A stretch of 64,000 nt of DNA from Gavia stellata (GCF_030936135.1 NC_082594.1:104013020-104077019), one strand, 5' to 3'. Positions 1 to 15,000 are shown, counted from the first letter of the stretch. Notes: a model not told the origin generated them from the sequence alone. Made by a program: numbers and translations.

Positions 1-3000
1 GCAGAACATCATCAAGAAAAGTTTGGGACTTCAGTGGCTTGAAATTTTTCTGAGTTCCTAATTATCTTAGGCTCTCTGAAATTTTCAGCTGAATTATTTA
101 ATGTACAAAAATAAACAGAAATCTTCACCGCTAACTGCAAGCTTGTTTTCCACAAAAAGAACAACAAAAAACTTTCCCCAGAGCTTCCAGTGAAATAAAT
201 TACTACATTAGGTCAGTCTGTTTCACTGTTGTCAAAGTAACATCCACAACAATAACAACAACAATCACTTGGTAAAAACTAAACACGCTTAGATTTCACA
301 TAAGCAGAAAGCAAATGACAGCAGTCATTCGCCTCCTTAAACTTTTTTGACGATGTTTTCAGAAAGTCAAGAGGAAAGATAGAAACTCTTGCATTTTCTT
401 CCAGACGAATCACTATTGCCCTTACAAGCTTGCATACTGGGTGTTAACACAGGAGATCAGACAAAATCGCATCGGCCTCTAGCCTTAAAAATCTATGACT
501 TTGAAAATCAGAAACAGTGAAAATGTCTGAAATGTCAAAGAAAATACTCTGAAGACCAAAACACTCTCATAACTATCTCCTTGCCTGTCTGTATTTATTC
601 TTTTCTATTCTTCATCTCCTTAACTAGACACAGAATTCAGAAATATCTTTTTCTCCTTTTCTCAATTTATTATCAATATTTAATGAGTGCCTAGATTGTT
701 ACAAGGAATCACTGATATAATCAAAGACTGCCTTTATAATAAAATTAGTGGCTTTTCTGTACCACAAACCCCTGAAAATAATTAGGCTGATTCCTCACCA
801 GATACAAACAGCATCTCACCCCTGTGGTCACTATTTTACTGCTCCCTTCCCTGTCACTCATAAAGAAAAAGGATTTATAATTCAAGCTGGTTGTTGAAAA
901 CATATTTTGTTTAAAAATAGAAATATAAAAAAATCAGAGACTACAACTTGCTGCACCTGAAAATGAGTCAAGATTCTGGTCAAAAGAAAACAAAAAAGGA
1001 GGAAAAACATACACGTGAATGTTATGGCCATCCCAGCAAACTCAACAGCACTAACCTGTGATGTGAAAGAGTCAGATCAGGGACTTCATCACAGCCACCT
1101 AAATTAAAGTATCTGTTGCACGATTTCTAAATGAGTAGCACTTCCTGATTTCCCATAGATCCTGAAACTAGTTTTGAATGTCTATATTTAAAAGTGCACT
1201 AAAGGTAAAGACCTGTAGTCTGATTACAAGATGAACTCTCTGCACATACAGTTGATGGTTTTTTAACCAAAGACTTGGTTCATGTGTATGGAATAGTTTG
1301 ACTTTCATGTTTGTTTTATCAGGTTCATACATTCACTGTGCTTGTTGCTGAAAACTGTCATTATAACAGAGAGCATCTGAGGGAGAGTCTCCAGGGAAAT
1401 TACTTCCTCCTTTTACTTTCCATCCAGTTGGGCTGAGATAAAGTACCCTTCTATGTCAGATCCAGCTCTCTGACCATACCTACAGCAAAACTAGCAACAT
1501 AACAAAAGAACAAGCTCCCTAAGCATGCTGCCCAGCCAATGCACCTTCATGCTGAAATGGTGTGATGGGCAACTTTGTGTAAAGACAGCAAGGCTAAGCT
1601 GCTCAGCCTTCACTGTCCAGGTGAGCTCTTGTTTCTCTGCTGATAGCAGCTATTAATACAAACAGGAGATGGGCTTCAAATATGTGGTACAGAGATCCAC
1701 ACAAGCCATCTGATTTAGAAGGCTGAACTGTATTAAGACTGTCTTCATACAAAAGGCTTACTACTTATCAGCAATGTCCTGATGCATTCAGTCCCCTGAT
1801 ATATGCTAATGTTGCACATTTGAGAATGAATCATGCTTTTGGGAAAGCTTCACTTATTTAACCATGTTCTGGCCTTCTGGAGATTCCAATAGCCCAGACC
1901 TCCATCATGTAGATGAACGAGCGAAATCCCTCACACTTCACTGTCTGACTGACACAATGTCTGGTACAATGAAGCATAACACCTCAGTCTCTTCCTATGT
2001 GGCTGCTCCATTTAGCTGAACTGTGGGCTACAGTCAATAGTTAATGAATAAATACTTTAAGAACAACCTCTGATTTATTTGCAGTATAAACTTGCAAATT
2101 AGAGTTTCTCTAGGATCTTCACAAAGATAGACAGAAATAGAACATAAAAATTTAAATGTGTTGAAAGCACATTAAGGTTGCTAAATCAGGCACTCAAAAT
2201 TTAGGAAATGCCAATCACAGCTCTGCTTCCTTGAGTAACTGAGTTATGATCCAGTCTTTAATTATACACTCAGGTACTATTTTTTTCTCCTACATGCGTG
2301 GGCAAGTGTATTCAGATCTCTTCCTCCTAAATTAAAGAATTAAATTGGTAACATAAGTAGGCTGTTATCCTGTAAGTAGATCAGCCCTTACACAGGAAAA
2401 TTGCTCAAACTCAACTGCGAGCACTGCAACTCGCAGCAGGACGACACTGGCAAACTGTGTACTGGGGTCCAGTCTTGGCCCTAGGAGGGCAGTGAGATCC
2501 AGCAGCTCCAGCCCTGATTACTGACAGACAAGCATAGACTCATCAAATTCGTCCTGGAAGGCTGTGTGGCTAAGTGACTGCGACTTGGCACTGCTGCGTG
2601 AAGCTCCCGGGCTTCTATTCACAGCCCTGCCTGACGTGACCTTACACAACCTCGCAGTTACCTCACTTGTAAAATAGTGGGGAATGGTCACTGCCTGACC
2701 CAGGAATAGGCTATGAAGGCTTGCTCAATAATAAGAGTTGTGAACCTCCCAAAAATAGCAATAACCCATAACAGAAGAGATAAGAGCAAAGCCCTCCTAC
2801 TCCATATACCTTCACCTCAGCCTAAAGCATCCTCTGATGAATGCACAGCCACTATCCCTTTGAGGGTATCTCACCTAAGTTCCTGTCTGACTTCCCAAAG
2901 ATCAAGCCACTTACTTGTAGGTTGGGTGTAGTTTTAGGAAACTAGCTTTGTAAATTTTAGCCATACATTTTAGAAATCCCCACTGGTTTTCAGCCAATAG

Positions 3001-6000
3001 ATTATCTGCTGGAAAGCCTCTGTTGCCATTACAACCAAAATGAGGATGAAGTAGGGATTTGAAGGTTGTTATTGAAGAAGCAACCATTGCAAAACAATCT
3101 TGCATGATCAACTAAAAAAGAAAAAAATTCTTCATGGTCACTAGGATAACAAAGGCATAAAGAAGAATAAAATAAGTCATTTGCTATGCTTGCAAAAATA
3201 TTACACCATTCCACTGTCTGTCAGTTTCATTAGAAGATGTATATTTTGCCTTTGTTATCAGTGATTTTTCTGCAGAGTGCTATCAGAGGTAGACTAATTT
3301 CAAACAAAAGAAATTACTAATAATTTCAAAACCAGTCATTTATCACATGTCACTAGCAGAACTCTTCATCTAGATTCAAGCTTTTATTCTAGGAGGCAAG
3401 GTGAAGAGATGTTTACCTATAAACCTCCCCTTAAAACTACTACACAAAACAAATCCACTTGTCTAAATTTAGTAAAATTCCTGTTATAATAATTCTATCT
3501 TAATATGTTCAGTAAATAAGAGTTAGTGATATAAATTAGGACATACTGAATTTTATTGGTTTAATTAAATTGATGTTGATAAATGACAATGAACTTTCTA
3601 TTTGGGAACACTTATTTAAATTTTGGAACACCATATTCAGTTTAACTTGCATTAGTTTCCAAGTGATACAAGATAGGCTGAAATAATGTTTCAAATTCAT
3701 TAATTTAAAATGGTACCTTAGGTCAAAATGGTGCAATATGGTGTGCAGACACACCCTGGGAAATCTATGTTTGATGGCAGCTTAGTGAACTTGAGTAAAA
3801 AAGCCAAACATAGATCTCTATATATACAGGATAAGAGATACACAATAAAATTATCTTCTTATATAGCACCCGCTGATGGGCTGCTCCTGAGACATTTAAG
3901 GAATAGATTAGCCTAATTTCACATTTAAAATACTGCACAAAGCTGTCCAGGATTTCAGTCATCAGATGTTGACTGACAAATAATATAACACAATTAAATT
4001 ATTTCTTGTACACTCAGGATAAGCCAGCTCCAGTCTTGTAGGTCAGTTAACACAAAGCAATCTCTTCTCATGAGTTGAGAGCAGTTTCTCCTGTTGCTGC
4101 TCCTCACACCCAGTGCTTGGTTACAATCCTAGCCAGTGAGATAATCACCACCCAGAAGAAACATTCCATTTCCCCTTTTTATATCTAGTTATGCTGCCAG
4201 TTCCTCCTAGCAAGCAGTTGTACAGCCCCCGGAAGGAGAATGCAGCCTTACTTGGTGAAACCGGTCACTGTGCCTTTCAAGTGAGGTAAAATTTAAGGAA
4301 AAGCTGGTCAGACAGATTCCCCCACCACTTAGACCTGGTGAAGGACTTTTTGTATATACCCTAGCAGTACACAAGCCTCACCTGATACTTTACGATCACA
4401 CTTACCGCAGGTAAGTCCTGTTTGAACTGAAAACAAATATCATTGTCAAGGAGAAAAAAATATTAAAGAAATATAAAAAAAAAAATGTAAAAAAGCGCCA
4501 AGCATGGAATACCTAAAGGTCTGTCTGTTAAATGTTTTTGCAGCCCATCTTAAAAAAAGAAGTGTTAAATACTTATTTGTGCTCTCTTGATGCAACTGTG
4601 GTTTGCTGAAAATTTTCAAACCTGATAGAAGTTTATTTGCCTTGCCTTCTTTAAATATATAAAATATAATAATCATGTTCAGGCTTACCACTAAGAGCAA
4701 GAACAGAATTCCTGTGATGTGGTAAAACAGTATGCTGGTTTAGACCTCCTGGTAGCCTCCAAGGAGATGTGATGCAGAGGAGAACGTGGAACTCACTTAA
4801 CTGGTTGCTACATAGTTTTATCAGTACTCACAGAGATTCTGGATTGCATACTGCAGGAACAATTGTATATATACAATAAAGGACTCAAAATTATGGAAAA
4901 CTTTAACAAAATGTAGCAGAGAAAGATGACCTTTCTGTAATTGAGTTTCCTTCTCTAAATGTTAAGAGAAAGGCTGGAATTATTAGCAGGACAGAAAAGT
5001 AAAAAATAAAATATGATGCAATGTTAAGGAAGCTAGGCTTCCTGCCTTTCATGTCCTCTTCTTCCAAGCTATTCACAACCTTGTCATTTCCTACTGCCGT
5101 CTCTTGTCACAAACCACTCTACCCTCTTTGATTTTCCCATGGTCTCAGCTTTCCCTGACTTGTTTCCAGTGTCTCACATAAGCATTCTTTTTTCATAATT
5201 TGTAAAAGCACTCCCCTTTCTTTTACATCTCTCTTCAAGACCTATCTTTGCCATAATTCCTATAAGAAATTTACCATGTTACTATATCTTGAGAGATGAG
5301 AATGATTCATTATTACTTTCTGTAATAAAAATGTAATTACCAGATTCTTTTAATTTATGAAAAAAGGGCACATAGATAGCCACATGTGCTTCTTTATATT
5401 CCTTGTCCCAATCTTTCTGTGTCACTCATCCTTATGAGCTGAATGTTATGGGCAATAACATATGAAAATGTTTGTTTTTAAAATCCCTTGCATAGGAGAT
5501 GAGATTTTATTTCAGGCTTCTAGCTGCAAATTAATATTGCACAACAGTTAGCTAGGAAAGATAATGCATATTCCAAAATATTTTTAAAATGAGAAAATTG
5601 GGTTCAAGCTGGGAGTCTATTCACACAAAGCTCAGGAAGCGGCCTCACACATAACCCTATATTGCATACTGTCCCATAAAGCACTCATCAGCAGTGGGTT
5701 TCAGTTATCATTATCAGAGATCCTTATATTTCATGCCATAAACACATCTCAACCCTGACTCCAGGCACTCACCTTTAGCAACTGCACAGCCAACTTTTTT
5801 TGGGATGCTTCCCAGCTTCCGATTTACTTCCGATTTACTCTCCAGACCTTAATAATATTTAAGGTGCAAACTAATAATATTCATCTATTCCAAAGGCCAA
5901 AGTGTCCATGTATGTACAGGGTATGTTTGGGGAAATTAATGCTCCATCAGCACTAGCTGGCAGGATAAACGTCAATGAAATTTCTGCTGCTTTCTCAGGG

Positions 6001-6456
6001 AACATGCCATGTGGAGCATCCGTTTCCTGAAACCTTTCACCAAGCTGGGCATGTGTGGCACTTTCCAACCTTCCTGCTGAAGGGAAAGTCTCCTCCTGCT
6101 CTAGCCTCATCCTCAATACAAAATGTCCTTTTACTTTTCTTGTTTTAAAATTCCTTAAAATCAGACACACTGCATATGCAAGCAAATTTAATAGTTAATT
6201 ACAGTCCTAAGTATATTCCACAAACTACTGAAAGAAAGCTAAGATCTAAACTGTCAGTCTAAGGGTTTTAGTCTAATGAAATTGTTAATGGAAACATTAA
6301 AAGTTATCAGACAGGAAAACTGATCACATGCTATCACTCAGGAAAAAAAACCACCCATAACACTGGACTTCATTTGATATTGTAAACACTGGTAAGAACA
6401 TGTAAAATTTAAAAGCAATTATTTCATTGTGTTTTACTCCATAAATTAAACTGTAC
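1..6456. other. Noncoding stretch, presumed intron of MAP3K7CL
   Basis: I see no exon here. The stretch lies downstream, on the minus strand, of the recognised start exon of MAP3K7CL. The next exon of that gene should encode an acidic segment followed by a coiled coil, and nothing like it could be read on the minus strand, so the remaining exons are probably beyond the left edge. The open frames present are short, have ordinary composition and resemble nothing known. One SINE-like relic is listed separately. The intron assignment is inference from gene order. Confidence 0.6.
2570..2745 (+). repeat. Ancient MIR/CORE-SINE-like relic
   Basis: The stretch around TGACCTTACACAACCTC, followed by TTACCTCACTTGTAAAATAG and a GGGGAATGGTCACTGCCTGACC-like end, follows the order of the conserved MIR/CORE-SINE body (gTGACCTTggGcaAgTcac, then CTCacTTGTAAAATgggga). 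The match is degenerate, as expected for an old amniote relic. The family is judged by eye, and the boundaries are approximate. Confidence 0.45.
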
Positions 6457-6565
6457 CTGGGGAGTCATTCAGGCTGAAGGCAATTCGTACTGGCTTATCA
6501 GCAGGTACCCTGGCGGTGGTGATCATGTGGGCACTTGAGTCAATGCTTTTACTTGTTTGTTCCAG
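6457..6565 (-). CDS. MAP3K7CL: MAP3K7CL, first coding exon (partial gene)
   Basis: MAP3K7CL (MAP3K7 C-terminal-like, also TAK1L) is a short protein related to the C-terminal coiled-coil part of the kinase TAK1; its function is poorly known. On the minus strand this exon starts after a TTATTGCAG acceptor at 6565, carries 39 nt of leader, then an ATG at 6526, and ends at 6457 before a GTACAG donor. The 23 codons plus one base begin MITTARVPADKPVRIAF and match the conserved N-terminus of the short (about 142-residue) isoform. The following exons, with an acidic stretch and a coiled coil, are not found to the left and are probably outside the window. Position and strand agree with the human order, in which MAP3K7CL and CCT8 are divergent neighbours. 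Upstream noncoding exons probably lie at higher coordinates but could not be placed. Confidence 0.85.
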
Positions 6566-9500
6566 CTGCAATAATACAAACAATATATTTATTACAGAGC
6601 ATGTCATACCATTCAACAAATGAGTTTTAATGCTTTTCATGCATTCACAGCTACCTTTCTCATTCTAGCTAAGCAACGTTTAGAATCAAAGTCAAGGGAG
6701 CGCCATTTCACTTCTCCATTTAAAAATGATTCAAGTGAAATTACGTGCAGACTGCCTTTCTTTTGCTATTTACAGATTAGAAAGAACAATGGCAAAGGAA
6801 GCTTCCCCTCTCCTCACCTGCTTGCTCCCCGCCATTGCCCCTTCAGTAAGCCTTGACTCGTGGCAATGCTGCCTGGTTCTGAAGGTGAAGAAGGAAGAAG
6901 GGGTGGGGAGTTGAGAGTAACATGACCCCAAGCCTGCCATGTGATTGGAAACGTGCACACCACTCCACATGGTGTCAATGAGGAGACACCCATCCTCCTA
7001 CCTTCCACCCATATTCCCCCAGTCAAACTGTGCTGATAGTCACACACTTAATGGTCAGAAAGTTACTGGGTGTCCAAACCTTGGTGGTGATTCTTCAGTG
7101 GAACTCTGTGCAGGTGTAGGGGTCTGTCTGCATGGGTTTGACTCCCGGATTGGCACCTTATTCAGTCCTCGGTCTTTCTTCTGAGACCACCAACTCCAAA
7201 AGGTGGTTTTACTGAGACGAAACCCTGTCCATTAAGAAAACTGCTAGTTCATTTCAAGCAGGGCACTAAAGATTTGTTGTGCAACAAAAGAATTGGCTAC
7301 TACTGATCTGTAATGGTGTAATTAAAGCACTTCTGAACACTCAAAAGTTGTACTCAGAGCTCTGCCATGTATATTTCACCTTTCGAATGAGCAGTTTTGG
7401 TTAAACTCTATTAAATAGCTGAATGCAAACTTAATCTCCTTGTATACCTAGCACAAAGCTGCTAAAATTCACAGATCTTAATCTTCTGATTAGCTCCGTG
7501 TGTGAAGAATATGAAGTCAGTGGGACTTCACGCACGCAAAAGATCTGCCCATAAAGAAATTATTTTAGGACTGAAGACTATGCTATCCAGAGTGCATTGT
7601 ATCCATACCAACTATGTGGACAATTATGAGAGTAGCTTTTAAATTAACACAAAAAATCCTCAGTCAATTAGAAACCAAATTCTTCAGGAAAATGCAATTA
7701 ATTTACTAAAAGTTGTACCACATGTCAGTAGACAACACGGGATTTAGCTAGTGAAAACAAAGGACAGTTTCCTAAGCCAATAGTCTTGCAGTTTTTCAGT
7801 AAAGTAGCTATTGTATTGCATGGAAAACCCAAAAACTCATTCTAATTTACACTAAATTATTTGGCAGTCTCAGAAAGTCAATAGAACAGAACAATGTTTC
7901 AGGATTACAATATTCCTCAGTGATGCACAAATGAATCAAACTCTTCCCTGGCATCACTGCTTTGCAATCAGTGGAAGAGTATAAAATCTGCACTTGGCCC
8001 ATTAATTTCAGCATTTCTTTTTTATTTGCTTTGTCTGTCTTAATATTTAGCTAGCAGAGTGATACGGTTACTCTGCAGCAATGCTACAAAAGAAATTGTG
8101 ATTTGAAGTGCACAATCTTCTCTTAAAAGAACAACAACTATTTTAAAATCATTACTTTGGTTTGGAGCTGAGAGTGTCTCTTTCTACTAATACATAAAGG
8201 ATATCAGGGTTTTTTCTTTATTCCCCGTTGCTAATAAGAAAGACCCACAAAAATTGAACTGATATCTATTGGGCAGAGACAAAGTAAAGTCAACTAAACT
8301 GCCGCAGTGTATGTTTTTGGACTCAGGAAAAGATCCCTGGAGTCAACTGAAATATTGTATTTTTAAGTGCATTGCATTAGAACTTTTACTTTCTGAGCAT
8401 TATTGATCTCTCTTTTTCCACCAGACCCTCACTTTATAAGAAACATTTGAGACATCTCGGTGTTTTTAAAAAAAACTACAGAACTACTAATCCAAAATTC
8501 TTTATCATATTTCCCTTCCATATGTCCCAATAGAAGGTAAAGAAAAAAAAAAAAAAGAAGATATTTTAAATGATAAGCACATCCTTTAAACAAGGCTGTT
8601 CATCATTCTGTGTTGGTGGTACACATTCCCCTGACATCTGCTTACTATCTCAAGTGGTCTTTCACATAAGAGTATACTTAACATTTCGTATCATAGCCTA
8701 AGAAATTAAAATGATGCATTTTGCTAGAGGTTTTAAAGTTGTCATAACAATATTGCTAGGAGTAAATCTGTTGTTTTATCCCAGTCACATACTCTGTGGT
8801 CTGCAATGCCTTCAAATTACCTCTTTTAACCACCTACTATGCGAGGGCAAAAATCAATACCCCTTCAATAAGCAATGATGAATTCGATCACAACATAAAA
8901 GAGTGTTTTCATTTTATTTCAATCCACAAAACGAAATCTCATCTTTATACGCAGCAATTACCCTGCGATCCATTTTTTTATATTGCATTTATCCCTTCAC
9001 TCCTTTTTGTGCGGAATCTTCAAGCTCTTCATCACAAAAAGCAATCAAAGGGAACAGAGAGGGATGGAAGCAGCCTGTGTGCAAATGAGGTGATACAGGA
9101 AACACACAGACCAACTGCCCCCAATTCCCCACCTGCTTTCTCCACACATGAAGAACAATATCTCTGTGGACAGAGATGAGGGTAAGTGGGCAACCTGGAA
9201 TTTAACGAGATTTAATGAGCAGCTCCCTTCTTCACAATTGCCTATAGAACTGGCTGCTGTTTCTCCATAAAAAATCTGCAGCAGAACTCAGATTAAGTGC
9301 TGTTACAGCTCTATCAATTTAGTTCAGTTTTCACACCTGTTGCCTTACCTCACTTAGCGGAGTGTCTGCACTTGTATAATCCAGGGCCAGCCACTGCCTT
9401 GGCTTGTTGTTGCCTTTATGGAGTAAAGCTTCAATAAAAGAAAAGGCTGCACCTGCTGCATAGCAACAAACTGACAAGGTCTGAGAAGCTGAGACAGCTG

Positions 9501-11954
9501 TCAGGGCAACATGCTGCTACCTGCACTTCCCATAGGCTTTGCTGTCCCAAAAGATCACCCTTTTCCGCTTTTCTCCACAATTCCGCTTTTCCTTCCTCTC
9601 CTTGCCAGTGACGAGGGATTATGATGCTGTCACGCTTCAAGGAGGAAAAAATCCTTCTGTCACAGGCATTATTAAGCAGCAAACTGTGGCGAGCCCAAGA
9701 TTTTTAATTCATTAGTCCTGGCAAACCTAAAATACAAACAGACTTGCTTCATAGGACAGGAATGTTTTCAGCATGACCCAATCAGTGTCTGTGTCTATTC
9801 CAGCAAACTGGCAAAGATAGCATGACTCCAGTCAGCAAAAATGTCTGCGGCTCCAATCAGCTTGGGCTGACACTGCCAACTTGGACTGGCTACAAGTGAA
9901 CTATCAAATGATAGCAGCGACTATCAAAGCTAACAACGAGGGATGGGCTTGGCATGTTAGGCTAGGTTCATGTTGGCTTTGGTCAAGCCGGGCTTGTATA
10001 ATAGCAGACGATAGCCTTGCACTTCTGAGGAGGCAACGGGCAAATTTCAGAATGCGTACGCTGTGAAAGCAGATGTATTTATAGATGAGCTGGTGATGGC
10101 AGTGATAGCTGAAGCTGATTAGATCAGAGATTTGACTGAACTCAGAGGATTTCCTAGTGTGATTTCAGATAGCTTTTGTCAGTTTTGAAACCACAGGCAA
10201 GCAATTAATAGATACATCTTGAAGCATCACAATAGAGATTAATTTCTTCAGCTTAAACTTTCATTTTCTGTAGCTGTGTCACACACATGTACTGCCCACA
10301 TGACTTCTTTGATTGACTGCTATCACAGTCATTAAAACAAACGGAGAAAAATGGAGAACAACTATGGAATGATTTTACAGACTATCTTCATATTTATTGG
10401 TCTGCACTTGAAAAGGGGGTTCTCCTCCTTTTATATCTCAAAATGTATTTTGAAGGCATATTTTATATTTTTAAATTCCAAATTGAAAACGTTTATCTAA
10501 CCCAGATCGCCTGTATAGGCACACTGCTAGATTCTCTTGGCTCAGCTGAGATACAGAGAGGTTGCAGGACAAACAGAGATACGAAGGTCTAAAGTCAAAT
10601 TTTCATTCTTCCTCACCCCCTCACCTCTGGCCCTAGCCCAGGATTGATCTAATAAGTGCAAATCTCAGGAAGCCAGCAGTTGCCCTTGTGGCCTCAAAAG
10701 ACCTTTTTCATACTTTGACATGACTAAACTGCAAAGATATTCTACCCACACTCCCTTTCCCCCAGCAATGACCTGGGAGGGTATCAGACAGCTACACCAT
10801 TAGTTAGGTATCTGGTGAGGCTGTCTTTTTAGCTGCAGTCTGATTTCAGAGCAGACTATAGATTCTGCCCCAAAGAGTTAGTGAAAAGCGGGACTACGCC
10901 TCTGACTGGGCTGAATCATTTTCTCTTCTCTTGATGTGTTTCTGAAAAGATTGAGGGTTCCTCCTTATATGTTTCCTTTGGAAGGGGAGGGTGGGAGATT
11001 TGTCTCTGATCACGTCCATTATTGCAAATAACATTCTACAGCTCATTACCATCAGCAGTTGATACTGATCTCCAGCTCCAGGTCCAATTACTGTGAAAGT
11101 ATTTGTTTGAAGATACAGAAATTCCTTGCTCCAGTGAAGTCACTAAAAACATCCTGCTTCAGTTTCCATGTAGCCCGGGTTTCCCCCAAATCGTAAGATC
11201 CTCTTCTGCTTTGTATGGACAGATGGTATTTAGATGGTATGAGTGCCGTCATTACATGCCACTACAGTAAAGCCTAAAAAAGGCTCTCTACGTAAAATCT
11301 TAAGACATGCAAAATCTTCAGTAGCCATGACAGCAAGGGTCTTGGACAGAAATGATGGCTGAATAGCCCAGGGGTGGTTTTTCCAGATGGCTCTGACATG
11401 CCACAGTTCCAGACTGACACTTCAGTTGTACTCAGTTTAAATAGTTTGCGCATTTGCAAATTGAGTTCATAATAATTTTATGTTTTGTATCCATTGTATA
11501 CATGTTTTTTAAATGTTAGCATTTCTAGTTAAATCTGTATTATTATACGCACTTCACAAAAGAAAGTGGAATCACCTGTACTTCACTTAATATGCACACT
11601 CCTCTTCTAAGGGGTGTGCTGCTCCCGAAAGCTATGAATCATGTGCTAAGATACCAAAACTTCACAAACCAAAAGTCCCCTGATTTGCATTTAAATATCA
11701 GTTCCATGCTTTACACAATTATTAGGCACCTGAAACTACTACTTTATGGAAGGTAGCGTATTTTTAAAATGTGAGAATATTTTAGCATTCTGTATACAGA
11801 ACATTAAATTTGAAGCATCAGGATGAATGATTTGACTGTAACCGTTTTATCTTCTATTTATTATTGGGGCTACGGTGCTAAAACCCCCAACAGCACATTT
11901 TAAAAGGTTCTCTAAATTACTTTATAACAATAAACTGGGGAAGATCTCAATTTG

Positions 11955-12065
11955 AAACAACAGGGAAATTGAAGTCCAGGGTGCTTTGCTTCTGTGACTT
12001 GCTCAAATTAATAGTCAAAGGCATTGTAAATTTTGGGTAGAGCTAAATCCCACTTCTCTTATTCG
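11955..12065 (+). repeat. Possible 3' tail of an old MIR/L2-like element
   Basis: The order AAATTGAAGTCCAGGG, GTGACTTGCTCAAA, then a GTAGAGCTAAATCCC-like stretch resembles the common tail of MIR and L2 elements (aggttaaGTGACTTGCcCAAggtca...gcAGAGCTgggAtt...). It is degenerate, with no terminal repeats or poly-A, and could be chance. Confidence 0.3.
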
Positions 12066-15000
12066 CTAAGTAGGTGACTAAAATCTGCGCATCTAAGAAA
12101 ATTACTCTCCCATTTACTGCAACACAAAAAATACTTCTTTTTAACAGGCTGCACATACAGTCATCTTACAGTCATCTCTATGGAAATTACAGAATGCTGA
12201 TAACTCCAGGTTTTTTGTGCAGGAGCACAGCCTTTCCTGTTTTGTTTCCAGCATATTCTTAGTCATCAGATGCCTGGTACCCAAGCAAAATTCTTTCAAT
12301 CCTGTATCACATTATGAAACTGGTGATATGCTAGAAGAGGGTATCATGTTTTATTCATCAAAAACACCTTAAAGAAACACTCTAAATGAGGAACACTGAG
12401 ACTTACTGATATTCAGTAGTAGAAACATGCAAATTTGTAACAATTTTTAGGATGAAGTATCAGTTATTCTACAGATGTAAAAAAAGCCAATATTTGCTAT
12501 CTAATAAAGCACCTGTTGCCTTCCCTTTTTTAGCTGTGCTACTTTCAATTCATCTCAGTTTCCTAGTATAAGTAGTATTTTAGCAGCATATGACCTCATT
12601 CATGCTAAAATGGTGTTTCACAGATTGCTAGTCACTATTTAAAAATACACTTTAAATATTATAGCATCTGGAAGATGTTCCAAGGAGAAATTTAAAAAAA
12701 ATAAAAATGCTTTGTCTAAAAGTGCACACAGAGCAAAATCTTCATTTTATAGATTCCTCTGAGTACAAACAGAATCCCATTCTGACAATTTCTGATGATT
12801 TCTGCAGCAAAATTTGTTAAAATTCCCACTGTGGGAGGGATTTGGTCCCCTTTATGGATACTGGGGCTGATCAGGGTGAAGCTGCTCCATGCTATAGAGA
12901 ATTGATTTTGAAAGCATAAACACTGGTGAATCACGTCCTTTAACTCCACATTACTGGTAGAATTTCTACCTACTTGGATTGCATGGCTCAGAATTTGCCA
13001 GATATTAAAAGCTAGATGGTATATTCCATTTGTCTGCCAAGGTAATTAAATAAGTGCCCTCACACCAGCCACAAAAATAGAATTTCTTTGTTGACCTTAT
13101 CTCTTCTTGCAGTCCATAAGCATAACCATTTCAAGTCTGCATGGAACTGGGTAGAGCAGTGCAGTTATCCTAAGTGAGATCAGAACATCCAATATGATGT
13201 AATCAAATCACAATATTCCCAGCCAGAAATCCAGAATCAGAGAATAATAATTCTTTCTTGTCTTTTGGATAATGGAAAGGTATAGATCAAATATACATTA
13301 TTTAGTCTTGTTGCACCTCACTTACAACCTAACATCCCAAGTCCTGACAACTGCAGCAGCCAACAGAGGACTTGATTACTGTTCTTAGATACTACCTCCA
13401 GCCTCTTTGCCTAGGTAATATTTTAACGCAAGTAAAATAATGTACTTTCCCCCAAGCTCTACACTCATAAATGGCTGAACCCTATCAGATGAAATGAAGT
13501 CATTAAAACCAGCATGAAACATACATTGAGCACTGACTTAAAAAATAGCACATAAGAAATTTTATAATTAATAGCAAACCAATATGCAATAGCTGAATTC
13601 ACTTATATAGGATCATACAGATCTAATAAAGGAGATTGTTGCAGAGAAATTAAAAAATTGGCTCAGTCAATGTAATGTGAGTTTACAGGTCTTGACTCAA
13701 GAATTTTTACACCTACCTTAAGACCATCTGGAAATAACTGCATCTTGAATCATTTGAAAGTCTGACTGGTGAAAGACTCCGTTGCTTCCACAGCAAACTC
13801 TAGACAGAAATTGTGGGAAGCTAATTCCTCTCAGAGGAAGAAAACTGAAGCCTTTGAGATATGCTGCTGCCAAAGACCCTTGCATATCTCTTGCATGGAA
13901 AACAAGATGAAAGCGGAAGTTAGAAATATTACTGGGAAAGCCTCACTGTTGTCAGAAATCAGCAGGTGCAAACTTACATGTTTCACTCACATCGACATAG
14001 AGATGGAAATAACCTTTAGAAACTAATTATGGGAAGAATGGTGGCATGTCATCTCAACAGTGAATGATGAAGGACAATAAGGACTGACCCTGCAGCAATT
14101 CACTGGGAGATCCAGCCAAATGTTCAAAGCTAGCATTGGCTACCACTGGCTAACTGGAAACATCAGCACTTTCTCGCAAGCACTTAAACATAAATGCATC
14201 AATTTTGCTTACCAATTGTGCCACTAAACCAGATCCACTTGTCCTAGGATAAAAAGATAATTCTCTCATATCTGTGTAAAAGCAGAGTAATCGCTCCATT
14301 TCAATTGGATTTGCCATTCCTTAAGGTAATGCTTAGCTTACCTTACTTAAGAACTTACCTGAAGAAGATACTACAAGACATTACAGCCTCACTTGTTGAT
14401 GATGGCTGAGGTCATCATGCTCTCATGGATACATGCACAAGACTTCTAAGTCAACACGCTTTTTTATGAAGCTTTGCTGCTATAAGGAAGAAATCAGCAT
14501 TCAGAAGAATGTGGTGAAATCCCCAGCAGCAGCTGGTATTCTGCCCATACTTGAAACCTCACTGCTGATTCAGCACCAAACCTGCCTTAGTTAATAGTGC
14601 CAGCTGCAAACGTAGAGGAGAAGTTTAGAAACAATAAATGCTAGAATACTTACTAGCAAAAAATTTTCATTACTAAATGCGGCTTATAATAGTCCAGGAA
14701 GTCCTTACACCTCCTCTAGATATTTATCCTCCCTCCCTCCCTGAAGAGAAAACATATGATAACTAGCAAGAGCAGAGCAGACAGTTCAGCAGTGTGGTAG
14801 ATCTATCAGGCACATGACTATTACACGATGACAGGATGTGAGCATGAATTTATCTTGCTCTGTAGAATGAACTACACTAAACAAGAAATCATTATGGTTA
14901 CAAAATCAAAAACTGTCAGACTTATGACCTGCCTCCCTATTTACAGTTGATTTGGATCCCTTGTGTATCTCTGATACACATAATGATGAATTCTCATGCC

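Noticed and set aside
5871-6185. 104-codon minus-strand frame near the MAP3K7CL exon, considered as its next exon
   Set aside because: The translation lacks the expected acidic segment and coiled coil, and I could not pair splice sites of the right phase with it.
8796-9179. 127-codon plus-strand frame
   Set aside because: No recognisable domain, no splice or promoter context; composition fits chance.
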